Notes: generated from the letters alone by a model not told the origin. A stretch of 28,248 bases of DNA from Bacteroidota bacterium (GCA_023433345.1 JAEZDA010000027.1:1-28248), one strand, 5' to 3'; positions 16,265-23,757 are shown, numbered from the stretch's first letter. Program-made: numbers and translations.

Positions 16265-17175
16265 TGTTTTTCCTGCAACCATTTGTTTCGGCCCCAGCCT
16301 GGTATCACATGTTTTTCACTATGGTAAGATGAACGCACGAGCGGACCGCTTTCAACATAATCAAGACCAAGGTTGTACCCTATTTCACGATATTCTGCAA
16401 ATTCATCAGGATGAATAAAACGATCTACCGGCAAATGCTTTTTCGTTGGCTGAAGATACTGGCCAATGGTAACCACATCAACACCGCTGTTGGCAAGGTC
16501 TTTTAAGGTTTGAATAACTTCTTCTTTCTGTTCTCCAAGGCCCAGCATGATGCCGCTTTTTGTGCGCATCCCACCGTCTTTTAAGATCTTGAGCGTTTCC
16601 ATGCTTTGCCAATATTTCGCCTGAATTCTTACCTGCCTGGTTAAGCGTTCGGTTGTTTCAATATTATGACTCACCACTTCCGGAGCTGCATCTATCACGC
16701 GCTGAATATTATCGCGTTGAGCTTTAAAATCCGGGATCAGGGTTTCAAGCGTTGTATCTGGGTTCAGCGCTTTCACAGCCTTTATTGTATTGTACCAAAT
16801 GATACTTCCGCCATCTTTCAATTCATCCCTGTCAACAGAAGTGATCACAGCATGTTTTACTTTCATCAGGTGAATTGCTTCCGCCACACGCTGAGGTTCA
16901 TCCCAATCAACAGGGTCGGGTCTTCCCGTTGCAACTGCACAGAATCCGCAACTCCTGGTGCAAATGTTTCCAAGTATCATGAAGGTGGCCGTACCTGCGC
17001 CCCAACATTCTCCCATGTTCGGGCAATTGCCACTTTCGCATATGGTGTGGAGTTTATGTGTATCCACAAGACTGCGAACATGCTTGTATTCTTCCCCAAC
17101 AGGAAGTTTCACGCGGAGCCAGTTTGGCTTTTTCACCGTTGTGCACGCCGTTTCATTCACCACTTTTTCAGCCAT
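16258..17175 (-). CDS. lipA: Lipoyl synthase (radical SAM)
   Basis: A 305-residue enzyme that inserts two sulfur atoms into protein-bound octanoyl groups to form the lipoyl cofactor of 2-oxoacid dehydrogenases and the glycine cleavage system. The auxiliary cluster motif is C46-ESGN-C51-PNMGE-C57, and the radical SAM cluster motif is C72-TRS-C76-GF-C79. The C-terminal RSSYH (serine near residue 283) supplies the fourth ligand of the auxiliary cluster in studied enzymes. VVSHNIETTERL and TKSGIMLGLGE are further LipA blocks. The stop codon TAG and the preceding Asp codon (GAT) lie inside heptamer array 1, so the extreme C terminus may have been shaped by the array. No lipB is present in the window. 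Confidence 0.96.
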   Translation of the reverse strand: MAEKVVNETACTTVKKPNWLRVKLPVGEEYKHVRSLVDTHKLHTICESGNCPNMGECWGAGTATFMILGNICTRSCGFCAVATGRPDPVDWDEPQRVAEAIHLMKVKHAVITSVDRDELKDGGSIIWYNTIKAVKALNPDTTLETLIPDFKAQRDNIQRVIDAAPEVVSHNIETTERLTRQVRIQAKYWQSMETLKILKDGGMRTKSGIMLGLGEQKEEVIQTLKDLANSGVDVVTIGQYLQPTKKHLPVDRFIHPDEFAEYREIGYNLGLDYVESGPLVRSSYHSEKHVIPGWGRNKWLQEKQD

Positions 17176-17181
17176 AAATTT

Positions 17182-17967
17182 TTATTTCCTTTTTCCAAAA
17201 ACAAGAGCGACATAACCTGAGAAAAACAGTTTCCTGTCTTTCTGGAATGCCATCTGTTGAATTTCTTTTGTATAATATTCCAGCGCCAGGCCTGCTTCGA
17301 GTGCGTTGATCATTTCGTTATATTTTCCATAATCGAATCGCACGGCAGATTTTACATACGCGCCCGGAGTAAATTTCAGGTTGCTCCATCCCTTTCCAAA
17401 ACCTGGTCCGCGGCGAATAACACTGGGATTTGTAAAGTCGGCCGAATCGCCGTTAAAATTTATCGTTTTCTCCTGGCCATTGATGTTCACTGTAATCAGG
17501 TAAGGCCGCAACATCGCCATGCTTAAACCTCCTCCTACATTTCCTGTAACGCTTACTCCGTTTTTATTTCCTTTGTTACCAAGCAGTATTTGCTGCTGAA
17601 CGCCTAACTTCACCGGGTAGACGAAATTTATCTTTCCAAAGATCACCGGAGCACTGCTGGAAAAATCGAATTGCTGTTTTTCTTCCTTTGAATGTTTTCT
17701 TTCCGAGATATCTAACTGGAACAGCAGCTGTTTTTTCACGCTTCGGGCGCGCCCGATCTCCAACCATCCTCCGTAACCATCGGTTGTAAGTTTAGCACCG
17801 AAGGCAAAATGCTTGCGGTGGGTGATCACTCCTTCTTCCTCAAGTTTTCCCAGGGCATTGATGCGCTGACGACGCTCTTCTTTTTTTGAAAGTTTCGGCT
17901 CCTCATCCTGCGCAAAAGCTGGCAGGGAAAACACCATCAAAAAGAAGAAGGGAAAGATTTTTTTCAT
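17182..17967 (-). CDS. Exported protein, probable outer-membrane beta-barrel-like, unknown function
   Basis: I do not recognise a named family. The 261-residue protein has a clear signal peptide (MKKIFPFFFLMVFSLPAFAQ), then a short charged segment rich in Lys/Glu/Arg (PKLSKKEERRQRINALGKLE). The rest alternates polar and aromatic residues in beta-strand style (FAFGAKLTTDGYGGWLEIG, LLFQLDISERKH, FGKINFVYPVKLGVQQQILLG) and ends FFSGYVALVFGKRK, close to the aromatic-terminated last strand of many outer-membrane proteins. It lies 6 bases before lipA in transcription order, so the two are probably cotranscribed. A perfect -7 element lies upstream. A role connected to lipoylation is not implied by the sequence. 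Confidence 0.82.
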   Translation of the reverse strand: MKKIFPFFFLMVFSLPAFAQDEEPKLSKKEERRQRINALGKLEEEGVITHRKHFAFGAKLTTDGYGGWLEIGRARSVKKQLLFQLDISERKHSKEEKQQFDFSSSAPVIFGKINFVYPVKLGVQQQILLGNKGNKNGVSVTGNVGGGLSMAMLRPYLITVNINGQEKTINFNGDSADFTNPSVIRRGPGFGKGWSNLKFTPGAYVKSAVRFDYGKYNEMINALEAGLALEYYTKEIQQMAFQKDRKLFFSGYVALVFGKRK

Positions 17968-17996
17968 GTATCCGTGTTTCTTCGGGTAAATTTATG

Positions 17997-18004
17997 CAAA
18001 ATTA
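17997..18004 (-). promoter_or_regulatory. Bacteroidota -7 promoter element upstream of the exported protein/lipA pair
   Basis: On the minus strand TAATTTTG matches TAnnTTTG at every fixed position, 29 bases before the ATG at 17967. A TTG occurs 23 bases further upstream, a little more than the usual -33 to -7 spacing. It would drive the 17967-16258 transcription unit. Confidence 0.55.
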
Positions 18005-18058
18005 AGGTTTTAGCTTATCCTTCTCCACAATGGCCAATCCCTTATAAATATTTTGCAG

Positions 18059-18466
18059 ATGACAGCTGAAATTGAATACACCGGCAACCTGAGATGTAAA
18101 TGCACCCACGTGCAGAGCGGCAGTGAAATAGAAACGGATGCGCCAACCGATAACCGCGGTAAGGGAGAACGATTTAGTCCCACTGATTCTGTATGCGTGG
18201 CTCTGGCAACCTGCATGATCACTACCATGGGCATTCGGGCAACGGATATGAATATCGAGCTTAAAGGCAGCAGGCTGGAAGTAACGAAACACATGCTCAG
18301 CGAGCCTAGAAGGATCGGAGCGATCGACATTATCCTCAACTTGAAAACCGCCGGCACAATAAGTGAAAGAGACCAGAGCTATCTCCAACACATCGGCGAC
18401 AATTGCCCTGTAATGAAGAGCATCCATCCTGATGTGGAGGTTCGCGTACAATACAAATGGAGCTAA
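18059..18466 (+). CDS. OsmC-family protein
   Basis: A 135-residue cytoplasmic protein of the OsmC/Ohr fold, whose members reduce organic hydroperoxides or act on related substrates using two cysteines. The two family cysteines are visible: C52 in VALATCMITTMGIRA and C116 in DNCPVMKSI. The central GERFSPTDSVCVALATC block and the closing CPV are characteristic. A third cysteine pair near the N terminus (C13, C15) is unusual. The start is ATG 18059; the frame also opens two codons earlier at TTG 18053, which I reject as weaker. It is divergent from the exported protein gene and convergent with the DUF2851 gene (5-base gap). The exact substrate is not known. Confidence 0.9.
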   Translation: MTAEIEYTGNLRCKCTHVQSGSEIETDAPTDNRGKGERFSPTDSVCVALATCMITTMGIRATDMNIELKGSRLEVTKHMLSEPRRIGAIDIILNLKTAGTISERDQSYLQHIGDNCPVMKSIHPDVEVRVQYKWS

Positions 18467-18471
18467 CCGAA

Positions 18472-19728
18472 CTATTGGAGCATTTTTATGCCCAGGTTGC
18501 ATTGAAGGCACTTCCGCTCGTTGCAATAATTTTTCTTCAGGTAGATCAATGCCTGGGAATCGGATGCATTCCGGTTTAAGAAGCGCGCATCTCTAAAGGA
18601 ACGTGTGATGCGATTGTTTTCAGGCGGAAGGGTGGCTAACCAATCCATCGACCTGTTCATTATTGCAGGGGACTGAACATGCCTGCCATAAGCATAAAGG
18701 AAGGGCAGAAAGGTATTGATCAGGACGTTTCTCTTCATCTCCTCTCCCAGCCTTTTCTCTAAGAAAGCCGCTTCTTCATCCGGCCGGTAATGGTTATCCC
18801 AATAACCGCCCGCAGATACATTCAGCATTTCAGATATTTCCATAATGTTTACGGCATCGCGGACCAATGCAAAAAGATGTTGAGCGCGGGCAATAAAAGC
18901 GCCGAGTTGTACAAGCCGGATTGTGGGGAAATTCGCCGGCCGCATTCTAAGAAAATACAAAGGAGCATCAGCTTTTACAAGCCTGTATTTTTTCAACAGG
19001 AAATTATATTCCTTTTGAAGCATCAAGGGATATTTATCATTAAAATTCTTCGAAAGTACTCCTGCCTGCCCGAGCAACAAGGCCTCCAGGGCATGAGGCT
19101 GATCTGCAACTTTTCTCACAATAGTCCACGGTATTGAAGCGGCAATAGTTTCAAAGGATGAATTGTTTACCGGCGTACCAAAGTTTGAAGCGATCATTCG
19201 CCATAGCGCTTCATCAAAATGAAAATTACATTCCTTCAAAGATTGAAAAATGTGAAGGCATTTGTCATTCCATTTTTCCAAAAGCATCCTTTGGTTACAA
19301 AATTCGAAGTCTTCATTTGAGATCACACCCAGGAGGTTTTTGCAGGGAAGATCATCGGCCGCCGATCTCAGCAATGAAACGGTTTCCAGGAGGCTTTTTG
19401 AAATCCTGCCTTCAAGGCTAATCGTGGGAAGGATCCGTTCTTCTTCCTTACAATCTGCATCCAGCACCACATGAAGAATTACATTATCATAATGCACGTC
19501 ATTAGTATGCCCATGCTTTTTCCAATCCGACTCTTTGATGTGAAGTTCAACGCTCCCTGCCCATAGTGTTTCGTTTATGCGTAACCGTGCGTTCAGGAAG
19601 TCGGGACCCTGGTCTGCATTCAGCGTGCCCTGATAGAGGATATTGACGATCTCGCCCTTAGTGGTAAAAAGGTTGCGCTGATCGAACTTTAACTGTTGCC
19701 AGATGAATTGAAAAAGCTTTTCGTTCAT
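18472..19728 (-). CDS. DUF2851 family protein
   Basis: A 418-residue protein matching the DUF2851 family, which is widespread in Bacteroidota and has no established function. The recognisable N-terminal block runs FIWQQLKFDQRNLFTTKGE, then LNADQGPDFLNARLRI, AGSVELHIKESDWKKHGH and YDNVILHVVLDAD; the 'GsVElH...sdW..HgH' part is rich in conserved acidic and histidine residues and could bind a metal or phosphate. The C-terminal end has four cysteines in a short tail (CNERKCLQCNLG), which may form a metal site. There is no signal peptide. It follows maf on the same strand after a 165-base gap that contains heptamer array 2, so it may have its own promoter. Confidence 0.88.
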   Translation of the reverse strand: MNEKLFQFIWQQLKFDQRNLFTTKGEIVNILYQGTLNADQGPDFLNARLRINETLWAGSVELHIKESDWKKHGHTNDVHYDNVILHVVLDADCKEEERILPTISLEGRISKSLLETVSLLRSAADDLPCKNLLGVISNEDFEFCNQRMLLEKWNDKCLHIFQSLKECNFHFDEALWRMIASNFGTPVNNSSFETIAASIPWTIVRKVADQPHALEALLLGQAGVLSKNFNDKYPLMLQKEYNFLLKKYRLVKADAPLYFLRMRPANFPTIRLVQLGAFIARAQHLFALVRDAVNIMEISEMLNVSAGGYWDNHYRPDEEAAFLEKRLGEEMKRNVLINTFLPFLYAYGRHVQSPAIMNRSMDWLATLPPENNRITRSFRDARFLNRNASDSQALIYLKKNYCNERKCLQCNLGIKMLQ

Positions 19729-19807
19729 ACGAACGATGAAAATAAAACGGGGCGGCCGGGGATTAAAGGTAGTTATCCTATTTGTACACTTAAGGGGAGG
19801 TAGGGTT

Positions 19808-19870
19808 ATAGATTATAGACTGTAGATTATAGATTATAGATTACAGATTGTAGATTTTAGATTATAGATA
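19808..19870. repeat. Heptamer array 2: 9 units 3' of maf
   Basis: Nine heptamers in perfect 7-base phase: ATAGATT, ATAGACT, GTAGATT, ATAGATT x2, ACAGATT, GTAGATT, TTAGATT and ATAGATA. Eight carry TAG on the plus strand. On the minus strand, the sense strand of maf, most units read TAATCTN, the same family as TAATCTC in array 1. The array begins about 24 bases after the maf stop codon. Confidence 0.95.
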
Positions 19871-19893
19871 CATTTTAAAAATGGTGGAATGTC

Positions 19894-20472
19894 TCACTTG
19901 TCATTCATTTCAAACAATCTTTGAAGTTCGCGGTAAACGCGGTTCACCGGCAGGCCCATTACATTATAAAAATCACCTTCGATTTTTTTTATTCCCACCA
20001 CTCCTATCCATTCCTGAATGGCGTATGCGCCGGCCTTATCGAATGGTTTATGACGATCAACATAAAAGGCTATTTCATCCTCTGAAAGGTTATTGAACCA
20101 TACAGAAGTTTCGTCGTGGAAGCATACGGTTTCACCATTGCAGAGAATGCAAACACCGGTAATAACAGTATGATCTCTCCCTGAAAGTTGCGTGATCATT
20201 GCTATTGCCTCCTGCCTGTTTTTCGGTTTGCCAAGAATTTTATTCCCACATACTACAATTGTGTCTGCAGCAAGAACAGGAAGTTTTCCGGCCCTCACTT
20301 CAACCGCTCTCGCCTTTTCCCGCGCGATATGGATTGCCGCATCGGAAAAGGATAGTTCTGCCGGAAAAGATTCATCGGTTTCTGAAACGATGATATCAAA
20401 ATTTATCTCAGCCCATTCCAGCAACTGTTTCCTGCGTGGAGATTGAGAGGCGAGTATAATTTTCCGGAACAT
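19894..20472 (-). CDS. maf: Maf-type nucleoside triphosphate pyrophosphatase
   Basis: A 192-residue cytoplasmic enzyme of the Maf/HAM1 fold that hydrolyses non-canonical or canonical NTPs (dTTP/UTP type in many members) to monophosphate and pyrophosphate. The signature ILASQSPRRKQLL is at residues 6-18; VLAADTIVVCGNKILGKP holds the catalytic-region aspartate D70; LSGRDHTVITGV follows. KPFDKAGAYAIQEWIG, the block typical of Maf proteins, is near residue 140. It starts 3 bases after the prenyltransferase stop and is presumably in one operon with it and the kdsC-like gene. The C-terminal residues NDK are followed by TGA, then heptamer array 2. Confidence 0.94.
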   Translation of the reverse strand: MFRKIILASQSPRRKQLLEWAEINFDIIVSETDESFPAELSFSDAAIHIAREKARAVEVRAGKLPVLAADTIVVCGNKILGKPKNRQEAIAMITQLSGRDHTVITGVCILCNGETVCFHDETSVWFNNLSEDEIAFYVDRHKPFDKAGAYAIQEWIGVVGIKKIEGDFYNVMGLPVNRVYRELQRLFEMNDK

Positions 20473-20474
20473 GA

Positions 20475-21437
20475 TCAGATGGTTATAAAGAAGATCATTG
20501 AAAGTATGCCCGTGAACATGACAAGTTTGATCATATTACTGAGTTTATGAAAATCTGCCGTGGTAACTGCTTTTTTCAAATGATAGAGAAGTGTGAGCAT
20601 GGGAATGAATATCAGAGTAAAAACATACAGAGCGCCCCACCGCCAGCCCGATTGAAATGCATAAAAGGATGCAATGGATACCGCAGCTATAAGCACCGCC
20701 ATCCACACTGCAACAAACACTTTCGCGGCCGGCATTCCCCAGGCAATGGGCATCGTTCGGCAATCGTGTTTTGCATCGCCGATCACGTCCTCCATGTCTT
20801 TCACCACTTCTCTCACAACTGATAGTATGAACGCAAACCCGGCGTAAACCATGGTTATGATGAAGAGCTTCCTGATCTGGAAAACATAACCTGTATTATC
20901 CCAGCCGTGAATATCCAGCGGTCGTGCGCCGGTAAAAAAATAGATCACTATCAATACCCAGGCTGTCAGCGCCGCGATGATGAAATTTCCGATAAGCACT
21001 TTTCTTTTGAATGTGGTGGAATACACCCAAAGCAACAACACGCACAATAAATTGCCAAGGCCAATGATAAGGTAACCTGTTCTCCAGCTGATGTAAAAAC
21101 TTATTGCAAGGCCCGCGGCCGATAATATGAGGTGCCACAGAATTGCCCATCTGCGCTTTACGATCCTGTCAACCACAACACGTTCCGGCTTGTTGATCGA
21201 ATCGATCTTCAAATCAAAATAGTCATTAATAATATAGCCTGCGGCCGCAATCAACACCGAAGCAGCACACAATAAGTAGAAAAGGAAGATCCTCTCGCCC
21301 GAAAAATAAAATGGAACATCGGCGGAATTGAGAAGCAGTGGCCTGAATACGAAATAATAGTAGAGTATCTGCGTGATAAGTATAAAACACAGGTTGGGCC
21401 AGCGTATCAACCGGAAAAAGGCTTCAACAGTTCTCAT
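20475..21437 (-). CDS. UbiA-family prenyltransferase
   Basis: A 320-residue integral membrane enzyme with about eight or nine hydrophobic segments. Both aspartate-rich prenyl-diphosphate sites are present: NDYFDLKID at residues 71-79 and DMEDVIGDAKHD at 214-225. The latter, preceded by FAFILSVVREVVK and followed by TMPIAWG, is the pattern of the digeranylgeranylglycerol-phosphate synthase-like branch of the family that Bacteroidota carry beside maf. The physiological acceptor is not decided by sequence; 4-hydroxybenzoate or 1,4-dihydroxy-2-naphthoate prenylation are alternatives. It lies 14 bases after the kdsC-like gene and 2 bases before maf, in one likely operon. Confidence 0.9.
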   Translation of the reverse strand: MRTVEAFFRLIRWPNLCFILITQILYYYFVFRPLLLNSADVPFYFSGERIFLFYLLCAASVLIAAAGYIINDYFDLKIDSINKPERVVVDRIVKRRWAILWHLILSAAGLAISFYISWRTGYLIIGLGNLLCVLLLWVYSTTFKRKVLIGNFIIAALTAWVLIVIYFFTGARPLDIHGWDNTGYVFQIRKLFIITMVYAGFAFILSVVREVVKDMEDVIGDAKHDCRTMPIAWGMPAAKVFVAVWMAVLIAAVSIASFYAFQSGWRWGALYVFTLIFIPMLTLLYHLKKAVTTADFHKLSNMIKLVMFTGILSMIFFITI

Positions 21438-21451
21438 ACAATTGGCAGCAA

Positions 21452-21976
21452 TTAAATTTTTGATTGAATGCCCGTGTCATTATTCCAATGGCCATTTAGT
21501 TTAAGCACCTTTTCGATCACATCTCTCACGCAACCTTCGCCACCAGTAACCGGAGATATATAATGAGAGATCTGCCGGATCTCGTTGACCGCATCATAAG
21601 GACAACATGCTATCCCTGCCATCTGCATTACTTCAAAGTCAGGAATGTCATCTCCCATATAAAGGATTTCTTCCCATTTAAGATCGTGCTCGGTAGCGAA
21701 CCGCAAGAGAACATCCTTCTTATTTTTTACGCCAAGCGAAACATCGGAAACGCCAAGCTTTTCAAGCCTGAGCTTTACTGCCGGTGAAGCGCCACCCGAT
21801 ATCACACACACGAGGTAGCCTTGCTTTACGGCGAGTTGCAATGCATAACCATCTTTAATGTTCATTCTCCTCACAAGCTGGCCATCGTCCATCACAAGAA
21901 CCGAGCTATCCGTAAGCACGCCATCCACATCCAGCACAAATGCTTTAATCAGTTTAAATGATGACAACACATTCAT
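21452..21976 (-). CDS. kdsC: KdsC-like HAD phosphatase (probable Kdo 8-phosphate phosphatase)
   Basis: A 174-residue HAD hydrolase without a cap domain, the size of KdsC. Motifs are FVLDVDGVLTD (nucleophile D16, acid D18), SGG at 60-62, KNKKDVL (lysine near 86-87), and YMGDDIPDFEVM with metal ligands D109/D110 and D113. In KdsC the enzyme removes phosphate from 3-deoxy-D-manno-octulosonate 8-phosphate to make Kdo for lipopolysaccharide; tetramers form around the short fold. VTGGEGCVRDVIEKVL near the end is the GGxGAVRE-like tail loop of the family. It is the first gene of the kdsC-UbiA-maf operon. Other sugar-phosphate phosphatases of this subfamily are possible. Confidence 0.88.
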   Translation of the reverse strand: MNVLSSFKLIKAFVLDVDGVLTDSSVLVMDDGQLVRRMNIKDGYALQLAVKQGYLVCVISGGASPAVKLRLEKLGVSDVSLGVKNKKDVLLRFATEHDLKWEEILYMGDDIPDFEVMQMAGIACCPYDAVNEIRQISHYISPVTGGEGCVRDVIEKVLKLNGHWNNDTGIQSKI

Positions 21977-21984
21977 AATTCAGA

Positions 21985-22014
21985 AAAATTTAGCCAACGC
22001 TCACAAACCTACAA
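21985..22014 (-). promoter_or_regulatory. Candidate promoter of the kdsC-UbiA-maf operon
   Basis: On the minus strand TAAATTTT (21992-21985) matches TAnnTTTG at 7 of 8 positions, 8 bases before the ATG at 21976. A TTG at 22014-22012 lies 19 bases upstream, the normal spacing for Bacteroidota -33 and -7 elements. Confidence 0.45.
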
Positions 22015-22068
22015 GATATATAGTAAATGATGAAGCCGCTAAAAAAACAGCAGGTTCATCGAAAATGC

Positions 22069-22076
22069 TATTTTTG
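22069..22076 (+). promoter_or_regulatory. Bacteroidota -7 element upstream of the GyrI-like lipoprotein
   Basis: TATTTTTG matches TAnnTTTG at every fixed position and ends 15 bases before ATG 22092. I see no good TTG at -33. This element supports the choice of ATG 22092 over the longer open frame to 21858. Confidence 0.55.
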
Positions 22077-22091
22077 CAGGATCCAGTGTTA

Positions 22092-22742
22092 ATGAAAATC
22101 TTTATGCATCCGACCCGAAAGACCTGCTCCTTATTTGCTGCCAGTATGATACTGCTAAGCATGTTAAGCTGCGGTGATAAAAAGCCCGCACCACCTCAAG
22201 GCCCCGTTCAATACAAGAAAGATACCGCCACGGTATTGAAGGAAGGAAAAATGAAGGCGCCGATCATCAACATTATTGATACCGTTACCATTAGGCAGAC
22301 TGTGCTGGTTGTAAAGGACAGTGCGGCTTCCAGCCAGGCTGTAGGTGAAAAAATGGCTTTCATTTTTGATTCTATTTTGCCGGGTGTGATAAAAGAAAAG
22401 AAGTTAGAAATTATAGGTCCGAAAATGGCATGGTACCGCAGCAGCACCAAACCTTTTTTCTTTGAAGCGGGCTTTCCGGTGAATAAAACCCCCACAGGAA
22501 AATTACCGAAGAAAGTATTGGTAAAAAATTTACCGCCAGACAGTGCTGTAATTGCTCATTTTTTCGGCCCCTATGATCTTACTTACCAGGCTTATGAAGC
22601 TTTAACGGAATGGATGAAAGACAGAAAAAAGAAACGGAGCGGGGCGGCCTATGAAGTTTATGTAGGAAGCCTGTTTGACGAAAAAGGCAAACCAGTTGAT
22701 CCTTATCGCGTTCAAACCGATATTGTTTTTCCGCATAAATAG
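22092..22742 (+). CDS. Lipoprotein with GyrI-like (SOUL/effector-binding-type) domain
   Basis: A 216-residue protein starting at ATG 22092. A longer open frame upstream to 21858 overlaps kdsC and lacks family similarity. Residues 1-27 form a lipoprotein signal ending in lipobox MLS-C27. After a linker (GDKKPAPPQGPVQYKKD), the region from about residue 60 resembles the GyrI-like small-molecule-binding domain: 'VVKDSAASSQAVGEKMAFIFDSIL', 'WYRSSTKPFFFEAGFPV', then FFGPYDLTYQAYEALTEWM and a closing 'YEVYVGSL...PYRVQTDIVFP'. The last two blocks, 'G.Y..l..ay..l..Wl' and 'E.Y..dP...p....T.I..P', are the GyrI hallmark. The role is probably ligand binding at the membrane. It interrupts what is otherwise a DUF2520-kdsC gene neighbourhood. 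Confidence 0.8.
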   Translation: MKIFMHPTRKTCSLFAASMILLSMLSCGDKKPAPPQGPVQYKKDTATVLKEGKMKAPIINIIDTVTIRQTVLVVKDSAASSQAVGEKMAFIFDSILPGVIKEKKLEIIGPKMAWYRSSTKPFFFEAGFPVNKTPTGKLPKKVLVKNLPPDSAVIAHFFGPYDLTYQAYEALTEWMKDRKKKRSGAAYEVYVGSLFDEKGKPVDPYRVQTDIVFPHK

Positions 22743-22743
22743 T

Positions 22744-22971
22744 GTAGGGTGCAGGCTTCAGGGTACAGGGTGCAAGTGCAGGGTCGTGAGTTTTGGGTTG
22801 TGAGTTTTGGGTTGTGAGTTGTGAGTTTTGGGTTGTGAGTTTTGGGAAAATTTACGATGTACGATGTACGATTCAGCCTTCAAATTTAAAACCCAACATC
22901 CACCATTCAAATTTAGAACCTAACATTCACCATTCAACATCCAAAATTCAACATTCAACATCCAACATCCA
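22744..22971. repeat. Heptamer array 3: two opposed blocks of 7-base repeats
   Basis: The whole 240-base gap between two convergent genes is short repeats. Left block (22744-22847): fourteen heptamers and one hexamer in register, such as GTAGGGT, GCAGGCT, ACAGGGT, then TGTGAGT alternating with TTTGGGT. Middle (22854-22874): ACGATGT x2, ACGATTC. Right block (about 22882-22971): AAATTTA, AAACCCA, ACATCCA, CCATTCA, a 6-base slip, then ACATTCA, CCATTCA, ACATCCA, AAATTCA, ACATTCA and ACATCCA x2. On the minus strand the right block reads TGGATGT and TGAATGT, so each block reads as TGA/TGG-containing heptamers in the sense of its neighbouring gene. Confidence 0.92.
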
Positions 22972-22982
22972 ACATCATTTCT

Positions 22983-23738
22983 CTAAGGGTTCATTATACT
23001 ATCTGTCAGCCTCAGGTATGTTGTACGCAGTTTCGGATGATTATTAAGTAGCCTGAGATGTTTATCGAGTGTTTGTATATCCTTTCGCACCGCAGGGCCT
23101 GTTTGAACCAGGGTTGGTGAAGTGGCCATAATCCTCTGGGCCGTTTCCAGGATAAGCGGCTTGAGCAAATTAAAGTTCACGTTCTCTTTAACGCAAAATT
23201 CTTCTCCGAGTGAATAAAGATGATTAGTGAAATTGCTGACTATAACTGCAGCTGCGTGTAGGCGTAACCGTTGTTCGTCGCCCGCATGTTCTACAAACGG
23301 ACTAAGTGTTGATGCAAAGTTTTGGAGCATTGACACCATTTCAGGAGTATTAGCATCTACAAGGAAAGGGATTTCCGGTATCTGGATCATCTCCCTGCGT
23401 AAGCTTTGCAAGGGGTAAAACACGCCAACTTTCGAAGAAACATTTTTTAACACGTCGATCGAAACTGATCCTGCCGTGTGAACGATGGGGATGGGATTTG
23501 TATGCAGGCTCGAAGCGCAGTCGTACAAGGCGCTGTCTGATATGGCAATAATTACCAGGTCTGCAATAATTGAGTTGATTTCGCTGAAGCCAGACCAACT
23601 GCAGTTGAACTCAGATGCCAATGCAATTGCATGCTCCGGGTTTCGGCCCACCACATGAACCAGGTGATGACCTTTGGCGGTGGCAAGCCTGGCCAGTACC
23701 GTGGCCACGTTACCGGTTCCTATAATAGCAATTCTCAT
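22983..23738 (-). CDS. Rossmann-like and DUF2520 domain protein
   Basis: A 251-residue protein. The start ATG 23738 is chosen because it gives MRIAIIGTGNVATVLARL, a Rossmann nucleotide-binding GxGxxA loop (residues 7-12); an open frame to 23807 would add 23 unrelated residues over the divergent gene. The N-terminal domain resembles the NADP-binding fold of ketopantoate or pyrroline-5-carboxylate reductases (VHTAGSVSIDVL, VFYPLQSL). The C-terminal helical DUF2520 domain has HAAAVIVSNFTNHLYSLGEE and QTGPAVRKDIQTLDKHLRLL. The substrate is unknown. In related Bacteroidota it usually precedes a KdsC-like HAD gene; here a lipoprotein gene lies between. Its TAG stop is 14 bases, two heptamers, in phase with array 3. 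Confidence 0.9.
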   Translation of the reverse strand: MRIAIIGTGNVATVLARLATAKGHHLVHVVGRNPEHAIALASEFNCSWSGFSEINSIIADLVIIAISDSALYDCASSLHTNPIPIVHTAGSVSIDVLKNVSSKVGVFYPLQSLRREMIQIPEIPFLVDANTPEMVSMLQNFASTLSPFVEHAGDEQRLRLHAAAVIVSNFTNHLYSLGEEFCVKENVNFNLLKPLILETAQRIMATSPTLVQTGPAVRKDIQTLDKHLRLLNNHPKLRTTYLRLTDSIMNP

Positions 23739-23744
23739 AAGGTA

Positions 23745-23752
23745 TACCTTTG
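23745..23752 (+). promoter_or_regulatory. Bacteroidota -7 element, probably giving a leaderless hydrolase mRNA
   Basis: TACCTTTG matches TAnnTTTG at every fixed position and ends only 5 bases before ATG 23758. Start points usually lie a few bases after this element, so transcription would begin at or next to the start codon. The whole gap to the divergent gene start is 19 bases. Confidence 0.6.
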
Positions 23753-23757
23753 CAAAT

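Noticed and set aside
21858..22091. N-terminal extension of the GyrI-like lipoprotein back to 21858.
   Set aside because: It lies antisense to kdsC, lacks family similarity, and would bury the lipoprotein signal; the perfect -7 element at 22069 fits ATG 22092.
22744..22971. Resemblance of the G-rich heptamers (TTTTGGG, TTAGGG-like) to telomere repeats.
   Set aside because: The other arrays are not G-rich, the sites are internal gene ends, and no telomerase-like gene or DNA end is present.
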